Positions 1 through 9,106 of a stretch of 64,000 bases of DNA are shown here, in pieces (position 1 is the stretch's first letter; every line of letters starts with the position of its first letter). Source of the DNA: Lachnospiraceae bacterium (GTDB lineage: Bacteria > Bacillota > Clostridia > Lachnospirales > Lachnospiraceae). Under the pieces are notes generated by a model. That model did not search any database. It was not told where the DNA came from and was given only the letters and a program-made list of their open reading frames with translations. The DNA lies in NCBI GenBank assembly GCA_900769115.1, contig CAAGFJ010000033.1:1-64000 (forward strand). The letters run 5' to 3'. Both the position numbers and the translations under genes were made by a program.

Positions 1-4
1 CGCC

Positions 5-136
5 AGCACTCAACGACGTAATAATAAGCAGAACGAACAAAAAGGATATAGATTCATGGTGTGTCTCTATCGTTAGTAGGTACACTTCCGAATCTATATC
101 CTTTTTATTGTGAGTTCGCTTATTAGTAGGAGTGCT
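5..136. repeat. Large nested inverted repeat, possible bidirectional terminator
   Basis: A perfect 17-bp inverted repeat (39-55 with 90-106) has an A-run on its left arm and a T-run on its right, as in a terminator usable from both sides. Pairing continues outward through 23-34 with 114-124 (one bulge) and 5-10 with 131-136. The 34-nt loop holds GTTAGTAGG, and a near copy (ATTAGTAGG) lies at 122-130. The loop and nesting are larger than in a plain terminator, so a miniature palindromic element is possible. Bases 137-263 between this and the transporter hold no gene that I can support. Confidence 0.55.
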
Positions 137-263
137 AGTACTGTTGCGTGCGAGTCGTAATGCGAATGTGCCTGCGGCAACATGACACCACCCCAAAGCC
201 GGGTTCATACACTACTGACATGCGCGTCCGTCCGTGTCACTTACGCTGTGCAAGGGTAAAAGT

Positions 264-1910
264 CTACAGGAGAGAGGCAGCGCGAGCCAGTGCATCATCA
301 ATATGGGCACAGAAGTTATCTGCCCCGATCAGATCTACAAAGCCGTCCTTTTGCATCGTCTTATATGGCTGTTCATTAACATGTGAGAATATAAGCTGTA
401 CATTGTGGCGCCTGCAATCTTCGTAAAGCTGTTCAAGAGAGTGCATAGCAGTTGCGTCTACAGCGGGTACACCACGCATACGGATGACCAGACATTTTGT
501 AAATTCCTTGAGTGTGATATCAGTCAGCCGGTCTGCAGCACCGAAGAACATAGGACCACTGATCTCATAGACACGGATTCCTTTTGGAACATTACGAAGC
601 TCTATGGCATCCGGATCAGATTCGTCGTCATAGTATGTCCATCCGCGGACTTCAGTTTCCTCGCTCATTCGTTTCATAAACAGAAGACAGGCAATGATCA
701 TGCCGGCTTCAATTGCAACAACAAGATCGAAGATAACGGTTAATGTGAAGGTCATTAATAATACAATAATGTCACTTTTTGGTGCAGTTTTACATAGATT
801 GGTAAAGGTTCGCCATCCACACATATTATAAGCAACCATGAAAAGGATTGCGGCAATTGTTGGCATTGGAATGAGTGCGGCATATGGCATTAGGATCACA
901 AGTACCAAAACTAAGACAATAGCATGTACCATGCCGGCAATAGGGGTGCGACCGCCGTTCTTGATATTGGCTGCAGTTCTGGCAATGGCTCCGGTAGCAG
1001 GAATTCCTCCGAAGAGTGCAGACCCCAGATTTCCGATTCCCTGTGCAATCAATTCCATATTGGAACGATGATGGGAATTGATCATACTATCTGCAACGAC
1101 ACAGGATAGTAAGGATTCAATTGCTGCAAGAATGGCGATTGTAAAACCATCTGACATTTCCGCCTGTAATATTTCCATGCTGAAATGAGGGACATGAAAT
1201 GGTGGTAAATGGCTGCTGATCGTATATAAATCGCCGATTGTATTAACAGGAAGTTTCCCTAATTTCACAATCAGAATACCGGCAATCACAGCAATCAAAG
1301 AACCGGGAATGGTCTTATTAACAAATGGCCATAGAATCAGAATTGCGAGGCAGATGATTCCAACAAGGACTGCGCATACGTTCACAGAGGAAAAATAATG
1401 AATGACGCATTGCATTTTCTCCATGGTTTCTACCGGCTTGATATTCTTAGCATAAGTAAGCCCAAAGAAATCTTTTAACTGACCGATTACAATAGTGACA
1501 GCGATACCTGCGGTAAATCCGGTTACTATTGTATAAGGAATAAATTTGATCAGTGCACCAACACGGAATACACCCATTAAGATTAAAAGGACACCGGCAA
1601 TAATGGTTGCCATAATCAGTCCATCCATGCCATTACGGGCAACGATGCCGGCAACGATGGTTGCAAATGCGGCTGTTGGTCCGGCAATCTGTACACGGCT
1701 TCCGCCAAAAAAGGATATCAGGAATCCGGCTACGATAGCAGTGTAGATACCTTGTTCCGGTCCAACACCGGATGCCAAAGCAAGCGCAATGGATAATGGT
1801 AAAGCAATAATTGCCACGATAATTCCGGCAATGACATCTTTTGCTAATTGTTCTTTGGTGTAATTCTTCATTACACTAAATAGCATTGGTTTTAATTTGT
1901 CTGGTTTCAT
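264..1910 (-). CDS. SulP-family anion/sulfate permease with STAS domain
   Basis: This integral membrane transporter belongs to the SulP (SLC26) family, which moves sulfate, bicarbonate or other anions. The 548-residue protein has about 10-12 hydrophobic segments, starting with the Ala/Ile-rich stretch after the KEQLAKDVIAG motif typical of SulP N-termini. It ends in a soluble STAS domain (about residues 430-548). The ATG at 1910 is preferred because GGGAGAGA lies just upstream; an in-frame ATG at 1955 has no such site. It is transcribed alone, away from cmk, from the promoter at 1967-1995. The substrate cannot be told from sequence, and bicarbonate is as possible as sulfate. Confidence 0.92.
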   Translation of the reverse strand: MKPDKLKPMLFSVMKNYTKEQLAKDVIAGIIVAIIALPLSIALALASGVGPEQGIYTAIVAGFLISFFGGSRVQIAGPTAAFATIVAGIVARNGMDGLIMATIIAGVLLILMGVFRVGALIKFIPYTIVTGFTAGIAVTIVIGQLKDFFGLTYAKNIKPVETMEKMQCVIHYFSSVNVCAVLVGIICLAILILWPFVNKTIPGSLIAVIAGILIVKLGKLPVNTIGDLYTISSHLPPFHVPHFSMEILQAEMSDGFTIAILAAIESLLSCVVADSMINSHHRSNMELIAQGIGNLGSALFGGIPATGAIARTAANIKNGGRTPIAGMVHAIVLVLVLVILMPYAALIPMPTIAAILFMVAYNMCGWRTFTNLCKTAPKSDIIVLLMTFTLTVIFDLVVAIEAGMIIACLLFMKRMSEETEVRGWTYYDDESDPDAIELRNVPKGIRVYEISGPMFFGAADRLTDITLKEFTKCLVIRMRGVPAVDATAMHSLEQLYEDCRRHNVQLIFSHVNEQPYKTMQKDGFVDLIGADNFCAHIDDALARAASLL

Positions 1911-1966
1911 AGTATTCTCTCCCTCGAATGTTTCGTTTAGCGGGTGGTAAGTCACCCGAGTTCGGT

Positions 1967-1995
1967 ATTATAGCACTTTCCCTGTAAATTGACAA
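1967..1995 (-). promoter_or_regulatory. Sigma-A-type promoter of the SulP gene
   Basis: On the minus strand TTGTCA (1990-1995) and TATAAT (1967-1972) are separated by 17 bp. The leader that follows contains the hairpin CGGGTG-gtaagt-CACCCG (1941-1958, plus-strand reading) ahead of the ribosome binding site. Confidence 0.75.
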
Positions 1996-2023
1996 TAAAG
2001 TTCTTTATACGACTGCAGTTTTC

Positions 2024-2032
2024 TGATATAAT
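2024..2032 (+). promoter_or_regulatory. Extended -10 promoter ahead of cmk
   Basis: TGATATAAT matches an extended -10 element (TGnTATAAT). No good -35 hexamer lies 17 bp upstream, as is usual for this promoter type. The leader to the cmk start would be about 125 nt. Confidence 0.45.
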
Positions 2033-2164
2033 CATATATTGTGATTGTATTCAGTGATTGTGGAATTAGCAGCAGTGGAGAGTCGTTGTTGTTCTATTTC
2101 ATAACATAATAGATGATTTTATAATAACAAAGGGATGCTCAAAAAGCAGATAGGAGAGAAGAAT

Positions 2165-2830
2165 ATGGCAGCAATTGCAATTGATGGACCGGCAGGTGCG
2201 GGAAAAAGTACCATTGCCAAGAGAGTAGCAAAAGAGTTAGGATATATATATGTAGATACGGGCGCAATGTACCGTGCGATTGCGTATTATCTTGTGACAA
2301 ATCAGATTGATATTGAAGATGCTGAAGCACTCAATACAGCTTGCACCCAGATTACGATTCGAATTGCTTATGAAGACGGTGCACAGCAGGTTTACCTGAA
2401 TGATGAGAATGTAACTCCGTATCTTCGGACGGAGGAGACTGGTAATATGGCATCAAAATCCTCTGCCAAGGCTCCGGTTCGTGCTGCACTATTAGATCTG
2501 CAGCGGAATATGGCAACGGAATATGATGTGGTAATGGATGGCAGGGATATTGGAACGAATGTATTGCCGGATGCAGAAGTTAAGATCTATCTGACGGCAT
2601 CTTCTAAGGAGCGGGCAAACCGTCGGTACAAGGAATTGGTTGAGAAAGGGGAACACCCGGACTTTGATCAGATTGAGGCGGATATTATTGAACGGGATAA
2701 CCGGGATATGAATCGTGCGATCGCTCCGCTTAAGCAGGCAGAGGATGCGGAGTTAGTAGACAGTTCAGATATGGGAATTGAGGAAGTAGTGCAGGCAATT
2801 CTTGATGTAGCAAGAAACAAAGGCTTATAG
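2165..2830 (+). CDS. cmk: Cytidylate kinase
   Basis: Transfers phosphate from ATP to CMP or dCMP in the cytoplasm, feeding CTP and dCTP synthesis. The 221-residue length is normal. The N-terminus carries the P-loop GPAGAGKST, followed by the family motif VDTGAMYRA and later MDGRDIGTNVLPDA. The ATG at 2165 follows AGGAGAG at proper spacing; the longer frame from 2135 adds ten residues with no family support. In many clostridia cmk precedes ispH-rpsA, as here, so the two may be co-transcribed across the 102-bp gap. Confidence 0.96.
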   Translation: MAAIAIDGPAGAGKSTIAKRVAKELGYIYVDTGAMYRAIAYYLVTNQIDIEDAEALNTACTQITIRIAYEDGAQQVYLNDENVTPYLRTEETGNMASKSSAKAPVRAALLDLQRNMATEYDVVMDGRDIGTNVLPDAEVKIYLTASSKERANRRYKELVEKGEHPDFDQIEADIIERDNRDMNRAIAPLKQAEDAELVDSSDMGIEEVVQAILDVARNKGL

Positions 2831-2932
2831 AAGTTTTTTGTTAGGAATCTGTATAACTAACAAATAATACGGGAGCTTAAGTAGAGAAAGAATATTGTCT
2901 TTCAAGTTGGAAATGAAGGAGATATATGTAAT

Positions 2933-4861
2933 ATGCAGGTGATATTAGCAAAGACAGCCGGGTTCTGTTTTGGCGTAAAGCGTGCGGTTGATATGGTATA
3001 TGAGCAGGCAGAGCATGGGGATGTCTATACCTATGGTCCAATCATTCATAATGAAGAGGTTGTGAAAGATCTCGAACAAAAAGGAGTTCAGATCATAGAA
3101 GGAGAAGAGGAGCTTGCAAAGTTATCGGAAGGGACAGTAGTGATACGTTCCCATGGTGTGGAACGACGTATCTATGATATTGCGAAGAATCATCATTTAA
3201 ATCTTGTGGATGCAACATGTCCGTTTGTGAAGAAGATTCACAATATTGTAGATCAGGATAGTGCAAAAGGCAATCAGATCATTATTATTGGTAACAGACA
3301 TCATCCGGAAGTAATGGGAATTTGTGGCTGGTGTAATGGGGACCCAATTGTAATCGAAAGTGAAGAAGAGGCCGAGAATTTGTCGGATTTTGGGGAAAAA
3401 CAGCTAAGTCTTGTAGCGCAAACGACATTTAATCACAAGAAATTCAATAAGATGGTTGAAATTTTCAAAAAAAAAGGTTATAATATAACCGTTTATAACA
3501 CCATATGCAATGCAACGGAGGAGAGACAGAAAGAAGCCGCGACGATTGCAAAGCAGGTAGATGCGATGATAGTGATTGGTGGCAAGACCAGCTCGAATAC
3601 GCAAAAGCTATATGAGATTAGCAAAAAAGAATGTGCAAATACTTACTATATACAGACACTCGTTGACTTGGATTTAGCTACTTTTGAATCCGTTGGTAGG
3701 GTAGGTATTACTGCAGGGGCATCTACCCCTAATCAAATTATTAAGGAGGTTCATGGTAGCATGGCAGAAGATTTTGGAACAATGTTTGAAGCTAGTTTAG
3801 CAGATGAGAGCAGAATTAGCGCAGGTAAGATTGTGAAAGGAACAGTAATTGACGTTAAGGATGATGAGATCATCTTGAACATCAACTACAAGGCAGATGG
3901 CATTATCACAAAGAATGAGTATTCTAACGATGCAAGCATTTCTTTGAAGGATAAGGTTCAGGTTGGTGAAACAATCGAAGCTAAGGTTATTAAGACTAAT
4001 GATGGTGATGGACAGGTATTATTATCTGTTAAGCGTGTAGCTGCTGAGAAGGCTAACGAGAAGTTGGAAGAAGCTTACAACAATGAAGAGGTATTGAAGG
4101 GTGTTGTTACTCAGGTTTTAGATGGTGGATTAAGTGTTACTGTAGATGAAGCCAGAGTGTTCATTCCTGCAAGTCTTGTTTCAGATATGTATGAGAAAGA
4201 CTTATCTAAGTATAAGGATCAGGAGATCGAGTTCAAGATTACTGAGTTCAATCCTCGTAAGAGAAGAATTATTGGTAACCGCAAGATGTTGATCGAGGCA
4301 GAGAAGAAAGCTGCTAAGGAAGCATTGTTTGCAAGAATCCAGGTTGGTGATACAGTAGAAGGAACTGTTAAGAATGTAACAGACTTTGGTGCGTTCATCG
4401 ACTTAGGTGGAGCAGATGGATTACTTCATATTTCTGAGATGTCTTGGGGCAGAGTTGATAACCCTAAGAAGTTATTTAACGTTGGTGATCATGTGAAAGC
4501 GTTGATCAAAGACATTCAGGGTGAGAAGATTGCATTAAGCCTTAAGTTTGAGGATACTAATCCATGGTTAACTGCTGCAGATAAGTATGCAATCGGTAAT
4601 GTAGTGAAAGGCAAAGTTGCAAGAATGACAGACTTTGGTGCATTTATCGAGTTAGAGCCAGGTGTTGATGCATTGCTGCATGTATCTCAGATTGCTAAGG
4701 AGCATATTGAGAAGCCATCCAGCGTATTATCTGTTGGTCAGGAAGTGGAAGTTAAAGTTGTTGATTTCAAGCCGGAAGAGAGAAAGATCAGCCTTAGCAT
4801 GAAGGCATTACTTCCAGATGATGAGGAAGTTGCAGAAGAGGAAGCTCCTGTAGAAGAATAA
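2933..4861 (+). CDS. ispH: IspH-ribosomal protein S1 fusion
   Basis: A 642-residue fusion. Residues 1-280 are 4-hydroxy-3-methylbut-2-enyl diphosphate reductase, the last step of the MEP isoprenoid pathway, with the three cluster cysteines visible at C12, C96 and C192. From about residue 300 four S1 RNA-binding domains follow; the third and fourth each carry a VTDFGAFIDL-like signature. The fusion is known in Clostridia. At the junction, AAGGAGG (3743-3749) precedes an in-frame ATG at 3761 (M277), so an S1-only protein of 366 residues could also be made. Lysine codons become almost all AAG after the junction, as in highly expressed genes. A strong terminator follows. Confidence 0.95.
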   Translation: MQVILAKTAGFCFGVKRAVDMVYEQAEHGDVYTYGPIIHNEEVVKDLEQKGVQIIEGEEELAKLSEGTVVIRSHGVERRIYDIAKNHHLNLVDATCPFVKKIHNIVDQDSAKGNQIIIIGNRHHPEVMGICGWCNGDPIVIESEEEAENLSDFGEKQLSLVAQTTFNHKKFNKMVEIFKKKGYNITVYNTICNATEERQKEAATIAKQVDAMIVIGGKTSSNTQKLYEISKKECANTYYIQTLVDLDLATFESVGRVGITAGASTPNQIIKEVHGSMAEDFGTMFEASLADESRISAGKIVKGTVIDVKDDEIILNINYKADGIITKNEYSNDASISLKDKVQVGETIEAKVIKTNDGDGQVLLSVKRVAAEKANEKLEEAYNNEEVLKGVVTQVLDGGLSVTVDEARVFIPASLVSDMYEKDLSKYKDQEIEFKITEFNPRKRRIIGNRKMLIEAEKKAAKEALFARIQVGDTVEGTVKNVTDFGAFIDLGGADGLLHISEMSWGRVDNPKKLFNVGDHVKALIKDIQGEKIALSLKFEDTNPWLTAADKYAIGNVVKGKVARMTDFGAFIELEPGVDALLHVSQIAKEHIEKPSSVLSVGQEVEVKVVDFKPEERKISLSMKALLPDDEEVAEEEAPVEE

Positions 4862-4874
4862 TAAGAATGATGAT

Positions 4875-4913
4875 GGAACCTCGCCCTAAGTTATTAAGGC
4901 GGGGTTCCTTTTT
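4875..4913 (+). terminator. Rho-independent terminator after ispH-rpsA
   Basis: A perfect 15-bp stem (4875-4889 with 4894-4908) with loop GTTA is followed by five T residues. Confidence 0.9.
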
Positions 4914-4943
4914 CTGTGTGGCATGCAAAGGGGAATACAGAAT

Positions 4944-5720
4944 ATGGTATACGATTATGAGAATTTTAAGAAAGATGTCTATCAATTAACGAATATTAAT
5001 TTGTCACTATATAAAGAACGTCAGATGAAACGCAGAATCGAATCGCTGATGAGGCGAAAAGGTTATACAACATTTGATGCATATTTTGCGGCAATGAAGA
5101 AGGATCCTGCTTTGTTACGTGCATTTGTCAGTTATCTGACGATTAATGTATCAGAGTTCTATCGGAATCCAAAACAATGGGAGTTATTTGAGAATCAGAT
5201 GATTCCTTATTTGGAGAAATGTTTTGGCAAACAGATTCATATCTGGAGTGCAGCATGTTCTACCGGAGATGAACCTTATACAATTGCAATGATATTAGCG
5301 AGACATTTTCCTTTGAGCCAGATCAAGATATACGCAACGGATATTGATGAGGATGTACTTGCATTTGCAAAGGAAGGAATCTATAGTGAGCGGAGTCTGG
5401 AACGTCTTCCGAAGGATTTGTTGCAGAAGCATTTTACAAAGCAAGGAAAGGATTATCAGATCAATGCAGATCTGAAAGCTTGTGTAGAGTTTCGAAAGCA
5501 TAATCTGTTAGAAGACAAGTATCCAACCGGAATGCACATGATTGTGTGCCGGAATGTAGTGATCTACTTTACGGATGAAGCAAAGGATAGAGTTTATGAG
5601 AAGTTTCATAATACCCTGGTGAAAGATGGAATCCTGTTTATTGGAAGTACCGAGCAGATTATTCATGCCAAAGAGATTGGCTTTGATTCCGTTGATTCTT
5701 TCTTCTATAAGAAAATATGA
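4944..5720 (+). CDS. cheR: CheR-type protein-glutamate methyltransferase
   Basis: Uses S-adenosylmethionine to methylate glutamates of chemoreceptors. The 258-residue protein has the CheR all-helical N-terminal domain (RRIESLMRRKG, about residues 25-80) and then a Rossmann-type domain with SAACSTGDEPYTIAM and the IVCRNVVIYF motif. The ATG at 4944 follows AAAGGGG; the ATG at 4923 sits directly behind the terminator and has no ribosome binding site. No other chemotaxis gene is nearby, so it is an orphan cheR flanked by terminators on both sides. Confidence 0.92.
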   Translation: MVYDYENFKKDVYQLTNINLSLYKERQMKRRIESLMRRKGYTTFDAYFAAMKKDPALLRAFVSYLTINVSEFYRNPKQWELFENQMIPYLEKCFGKQIHIWSAACSTGDEPYTIAMILARHFPLSQIKIYATDIDEDVLAFAKEGIYSERSLERLPKDLLQKHFTKQGKDYQINADLKACVEFRKHNLLEDKYPTGMHMIVCRNVVIYFTDEAKDRVYEKFHNTLVKDGILFIGSTEQIIHAKEIGFDSVDSFFYKKI

Positions 5721-5758
5721 GATGAATATCGAATGAAACAGATTATTTGTAGACATAG

Positions 5759-5790
5759 AAAGAACCTGCCTTTTTGGGCGGGTTCTTTTG
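5759..5790. terminator. Terminator hairpin between convergent genes
   Basis: AAAGAACCTGCC (5759-5770) pairs with GGCGGGTTCTTT (5777-5788) across loop TTTTTG with one G-U pair. It lies between cheR and the convergent nuclease gene and may serve both. Confidence 0.7.
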
Positions 5791-5812
5791 CGGTTATATG
5801 TAGAAAATGCGA

Positions 5813-6901
5813 TTATATATATTGTTTCAATATTGCAAGTACGGTTGCCTGTTGCAATGCCGGGGATGCATCTGACAGGGATTGTACGGTCTGATATGCC
5901 TGTTTGCTGCCGGAATCTTCTGAAAAACAATCAAAAGAATCTGGAAGATAACATGGGATAAAAGAGGCATGTTGCTTGACATAACAGGTTGCTTTTGTTG
6001 CTTTGACCCGATGTTCCGGTTCTACATAAGTGGCGACACGTTTGTGAACTGCCATATCTTCCTGTGGCAGATAATAATAATTTTTATAATCTGCAAAATA
6101 ATGTTTTAAGGTACGTTCACTGATGGGAAGCCAGAGGCTGGCATGTTGTCCGTCAGCATTTAAGTAGATACCATCTTTACTAACAGCAAGCCGTTTTGGT
6201 AAGCAGGAGGCAGATGTGTGTTCCCATTCCAGATGAAGGGATGGTTCTTCTTCGGTGATCGTAAGGTTTGTGATCGTCATATGCTCAAAGAACATGGTGT
6301 AATTCAGAATAACACTGAGCTGCGGCATACCAAGAAGATCGTCATGGTTATGTAGCAGCAGTAAATGTTCTTCTGATTCATTTGGTTTGGCAACATAACG
6401 CTGGTATATATGAATCAGATCTTTGCCGGTATAGGTATCTTTCCGGTGGATTCCAAGATAATCTTCGATTGCGGTTTGTTTCATGGAAGAAAGTCCGAAA
6501 ATATTCTTGTAAGAGCGAATCAGGCGAAAGATATCAATCTGTTCGAGATTTTCCCATGCAGGATCCTGCAGACCATGGGTGATGCATTTGTTGTGTAGAT
6601 AAGGAATATCAAAGCCGGAACCATTAAAATCTAACAGATGGGTAAAATCTTTGCTGAATGTATGAAAGGCATGCAATAATTCAGCTTCACTGTAACCATC
6701 ATCGTTGAACCATTGGCGGATATGAATAGTATTGTCTTCATACCATAAGACACCAATCAGATAAAGGGTGGTATGTGCGGCAGCAAATCCGGTTGTCTCA
6801 ATATCAAAAAAGAGAAACCTGCCATTCGGATATTGAGTTGTATAGTAAGCCGGAAGCTTACATTCCGGCTGTATATCTTCTGTATAAGAAATCGTCTTCA
6901 T
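5813..6901 (-). CDS. YprB-like ribonuclease H-fold exonuclease
   Basis: A 362-residue protein whose first 200 residues form a DEDD-type 3'-5' exonuclease/RNase H-like domain of the YprB type. Visible motifs are FFDIETTGF (Exo I), DFNGSGFDIPYL (Exo II) and HNHDDLLGM near residue 190 (Exo III). The C-terminal part (about 210-362) is typical of YprB relatives and of unknown role. In B. subtilis yprB neighbours the helicase gene yprA, but no such helicase is seen here. The gene is divergent from ruvAB, with overlapping promoters, so it may be tied to DNA repair. The substrate is unproven. Confidence 0.8.
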   Translation of the reverse strand: MKTISYTEDIQPECKLPAYYTTQYPNGRFLFFDIETTGFAAAHTTLYLIGVLWYEDNTIHIRQWFNDDGYSEAELLHAFHTFSKDFTHLLDFNGSGFDIPYLHNKCITHGLQDPAWENLEQIDIFRLIRSYKNIFGLSSMKQTAIEDYLGIHRKDTYTGKDLIHIYQRYVAKPNESEEHLLLLHNHDDLLGMPQLSVILNYTMFFEHMTITNLTITEEEPSLHLEWEHTSASCLPKRLAVSKDGIYLNADGQHASLWLPISERTLKHYFADYKNYYYLPQEDMAVHKRVATYVEPEHRVKATKATCYVKQHASFIPCYLPDSFDCFSEDSGSKQAYQTVQSLSDASPALQQATVLAILKQYI

Positions 6902-6950
6902 GTGTAGTCTCCTCGTAACAAAATGTCGTTCTGTCAGAATCTATCATAGC

Positions 6951-6978
6951 ATAATACGAAAGAATGTGCTATAATCAA
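6951..6978 (-). promoter_or_regulatory. Promoter of the YprB-like gene
   Basis: On the minus strand TTGATT (6973-6978) and TATTAT (6951-6956) are 16 bp apart. Its -35 box overlaps the -10 box of the opposing ruvA promoter. Confidence 0.5.
6967..6975 (+). promoter_or_regulatory. Extended -10 promoter of ruvA
   Basis: TGCTATAAT is an extended -10 element about 42 bp ahead of the ruvA start codon. It overlaps the -35 region of the divergent nuclease promoter. No LexA-like box was recognised. Confidence 0.5.
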
Positions 6979-7016
6979 ACAGGTAATTGAGAGATATCAT
7001 CACGAGAGAGGTTAGT

Positions 7017-7625
7017 ATGATTGGTTACATCAAGGGTACGGTAGAAGAGATTCTATCGGATTGTATATTATTAGAGAATCGGGGAATTGGATATCAGGTC
7101 TATACATCAGGTATGGCACTTAACAGATTGCATATGCATAAGGAACAGAAGATGTATACGTATCTGCATGTCAGAGAAGACGGTGTAACATTATTTGGAT
7201 TCCCAACAACAGAAGAATTGGAGACATTTAAGCTTTTGATCGGGGTGAGCGGTGTAGGTCCGAAAGTAGCATTATCTGTGTTGTCTACATTGTCAGTACA
7301 GGATCTTGCTATGGCGGTTATGGCAGGAGACACCAAAGCAATCACCAAAGCAAATGGAATTGGTGCAAAGGGTGCGGCAAGGCTCATTATGGAATTAAAG
7401 GACAAATTACAGGTTGAAGATGTATTTGGCGTGAGGGATGATATAGAGAATTCAGTTTCACCGGCAGGTATTGCGAATGGAGATAGTGTACAGGATACCG
7501 TATTGGCATTGGTTAGCCTGGGATATTCTGATATGGATGCAATTAAGGCGATCAAACAGGTTCCGGGTGCAGAAAGCATGGATTCGGAGACATTATTAAA
7601 GGCAGCGTTGAAGAAGATATTTTAA
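7017..7625 (+). CDS. ruvA: Holliday junction branch migration protein RuvA
   Basis: Binds four-way DNA junctions and loads the RuvB motor. The 202-residue length is standard. The N-terminal OB fold begins MIGYIKGTVEE, a helix-hairpin-helix region carries LIGVSGVGPKVALSVLS and ITKANGIGAKGAARLIMELKDK, and the C-terminal domain III contacts RuvB. The ATG at 7017 follows GAGAGAGG; an in-frame TTG at 6987 would add ten unconserved residues. It heads an apparent operon with ruvB and zapA. Confidence 0.96.
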   Translation: MIGYIKGTVEEILSDCILLENRGIGYQVYTSGMALNRLHMHKEQKMYTYLHVREDGVTLFGFPTTEELETFKLLIGVSGVGPKVALSVLSTLSVQDLAMAVMAGDTKAITKANGIGAKGAARLIMELKDKLQVEDVFGVRDDIENSVSPAGIANGDSVQDTVLALVSLGYSDMDAIKAIKQVPGAESMDSETLLKAALKKIF

Positions 7626-7684
7626 CTGTGGTTAATATATGATATCCTCAGATATGGGAATAGATATTAAGGTATGAGATAGAT

Positions 7685-8695
7685 ATGGCAGAGAGAATGA
7701 TTACAACCCAGATACTTCCGGAAGATGTGAAGATTGAGAATCGGTTACGACCGGTGATGTTATCGGATTATATTGGGCAGGAAAAGGCAAAGAACAATTT
7801 AAAGATATTCATAGAGGCAGCAAAGAAACGTGACGAGGCTCTTGACCACGTACTGTTATATGGTCCTCCGGGACTTGGTAAGACGACTATGGCATCGATT
7901 ATTGCCAATGAGATGGGAAGTAATATGAAGATCACTTCCGGTCCGGCAATTGAGAAGCCGGGAGAATTGGCAGCGATTCTTAATAATCTCAACGAGAATG
8001 ATGTATTGTTTATTGATGAGATTCATCGTCTGAACCGACAGGTGGAAGAGGTTCTATATCCGGCGATGGAGGACTTTGCGATCGATATTATGATCGGTAA
8101 GGGACAGGCGGCTAGAAGTATCCGGTTAGATCTTCCGAAGTTTACATTGGTGGGTGCGACTACGAGAGCGGGTATGCTGACAGCACCACTCCGGGATCGC
8201 TTTGGAGTTGTGAATCGTTTGGAATTCTATTCGAACGAGGAGCTGAAGCAGATTGTGTTACGTTCAGCAGATGTATTAGATGTGACGATTGATGAGCAGG
8301 GAGCACTGGAGATTGCAAGAAGATCAAGAGGAACGCCGAGACTTGCTAACCGCTTATTAAAGCGTGTCCGGGATTTTGCCCAGGTGTCCTTTGAGGGTCA
8401 TATTGATGAGGACGTAGCGAAACAGGCACTTGACCGTTTGGAAGTAGATTCTTTTGGATTGGATCAGATAGATCGTAACATCATTTTGACCATGATCCAG
8501 AAGTTTGATGGAAAGCCGGTGGGATTAGATACATTAGCAGCGGCGATTGGGGAAGATGCAGGGACAATAGAGGATGTCTATGAGCCGTATCTGATTAAGA
8601 ATGGATTACTTGCAAGAACGCCAAGAGGCAGGGTTGCAACCCCTACGGCGTACCGGCATTTTGGATTAGAACAATTGATGAATGGAGGAGAATAA
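7685..8695 (+). CDS. ruvB: Holliday junction helicase RuvB
   Basis: A hexameric AAA+ ATPase that drives branch migration with RuvA. The 336-residue protein shows RLRPVMLSDYIGQ, Walker A GPPGLGKTT, Walker B FIDEIHRL, sensor-1 GATTRAG, the arginine motif RGTPRLANRLLKRVRD and a C-terminal winged helix with the usual ending TPRGRVATPTAYRHFG. It lies 59 bp after ruvA and 3 bp before zapA. Confidence 0.97.
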   Translation: MAERMITTQILPEDVKIENRLRPVMLSDYIGQEKAKNNLKIFIEAAKKRDEALDHVLLYGPPGLGKTTMASIIANEMGSNMKITSGPAIEKPGELAAILNNLNENDVLFIDEIHRLNRQVEEVLYPAMEDFAIDIMIGKGQAARSIRLDLPKFTLVGATTRAGMLTAPLRDRFGVVNRLEFYSNEELKQIVLRSADVLDVTIDEQGALEIARRSRGTPRLANRLLKRVRDFAQVSFEGHIDEDVAKQALDRLEVDSFGLDQIDRNIILTMIQKFDGKPVGLDTLAAAIGEDAGTIEDVYEPYLIKNGLLARTPRGRVATPTAYRHFGLEQLMNGGE

Positions 8696-8698
8696 GCA

Positions 8699-9103
8699 AT
8701 GGCAGATAAGAATGATATTCCAGTAGTGATTAACGGACGTATCTATAATTTGAGCGGATATGAGAATACAGATTATTTACAGGAAGTTGCCAATTACATG
8801 AATAGCAAGATAGCAGAATGTAAGGCTTCTGATGGTTTTCGCAGACTGAATGCAGAGTACCAGAATATATTGCTGGCAATTAATATTGCAGATGATTATT
8901 TTAAGGTGAAGAATGAGACGGGAAAGTTATCTGCACAGGATGATGAGAAAGAGAAGCAGATCTATGATCTGCGGCATGAGGTTATTGAGACTCAGATCAA
9001 GTATGAGTCTGCAATGCGCCTGGTAGAAGAATACAAAGAACAGGTGAATGCGTTACAGCGTAAGATCATTCAGCTAGAGGCGGAGAAAGCAAGACAGGAG
9101 TAG
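8699..9103 (+). CDS. zapA: Cell division protein ZapA
   Basis: A 134-residue protein of the ZapA family, which bundles FtsZ filaments. The N-terminal head reads PVVINGRIYNLSGYENTDYLQEVANYMN, in two parts typical of ZapA. The rest (about 60-134) is a charged coiled coil (QIYDLRHEVIETQ, ALQRKIIQLEAEKA). It begins 3 bp after ruvB and ends 3 bp before the U32 peptidase gene, so translation is probably coupled. Confidence 0.88.
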   Translation: MADKNDIPVVINGRIYNLSGYENTDYLQEVANYMNSKIAECKASDGFRRLNAEYQNILLAINIADDYFKVKNETGKLSAQDDEKEKQIYDLRHEVIETQIKYESAMRLVEEYKEQVNALQRKIIQLEAEKARQE

Positions 9104-9106
9104 TAT

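Noticed and set aside
2933..4861. Treating the IspH-S1 fusion as a frameshift or assembly artefact
   Set aside because: The frame is continuous, both halves are complete, and this fusion is established in Clostridia.
7100..7579. 159-codon minus-strand frame inside ruvA
   Set aside because: It is a shadow of ruvA, with no start signals and no recognisable protein.
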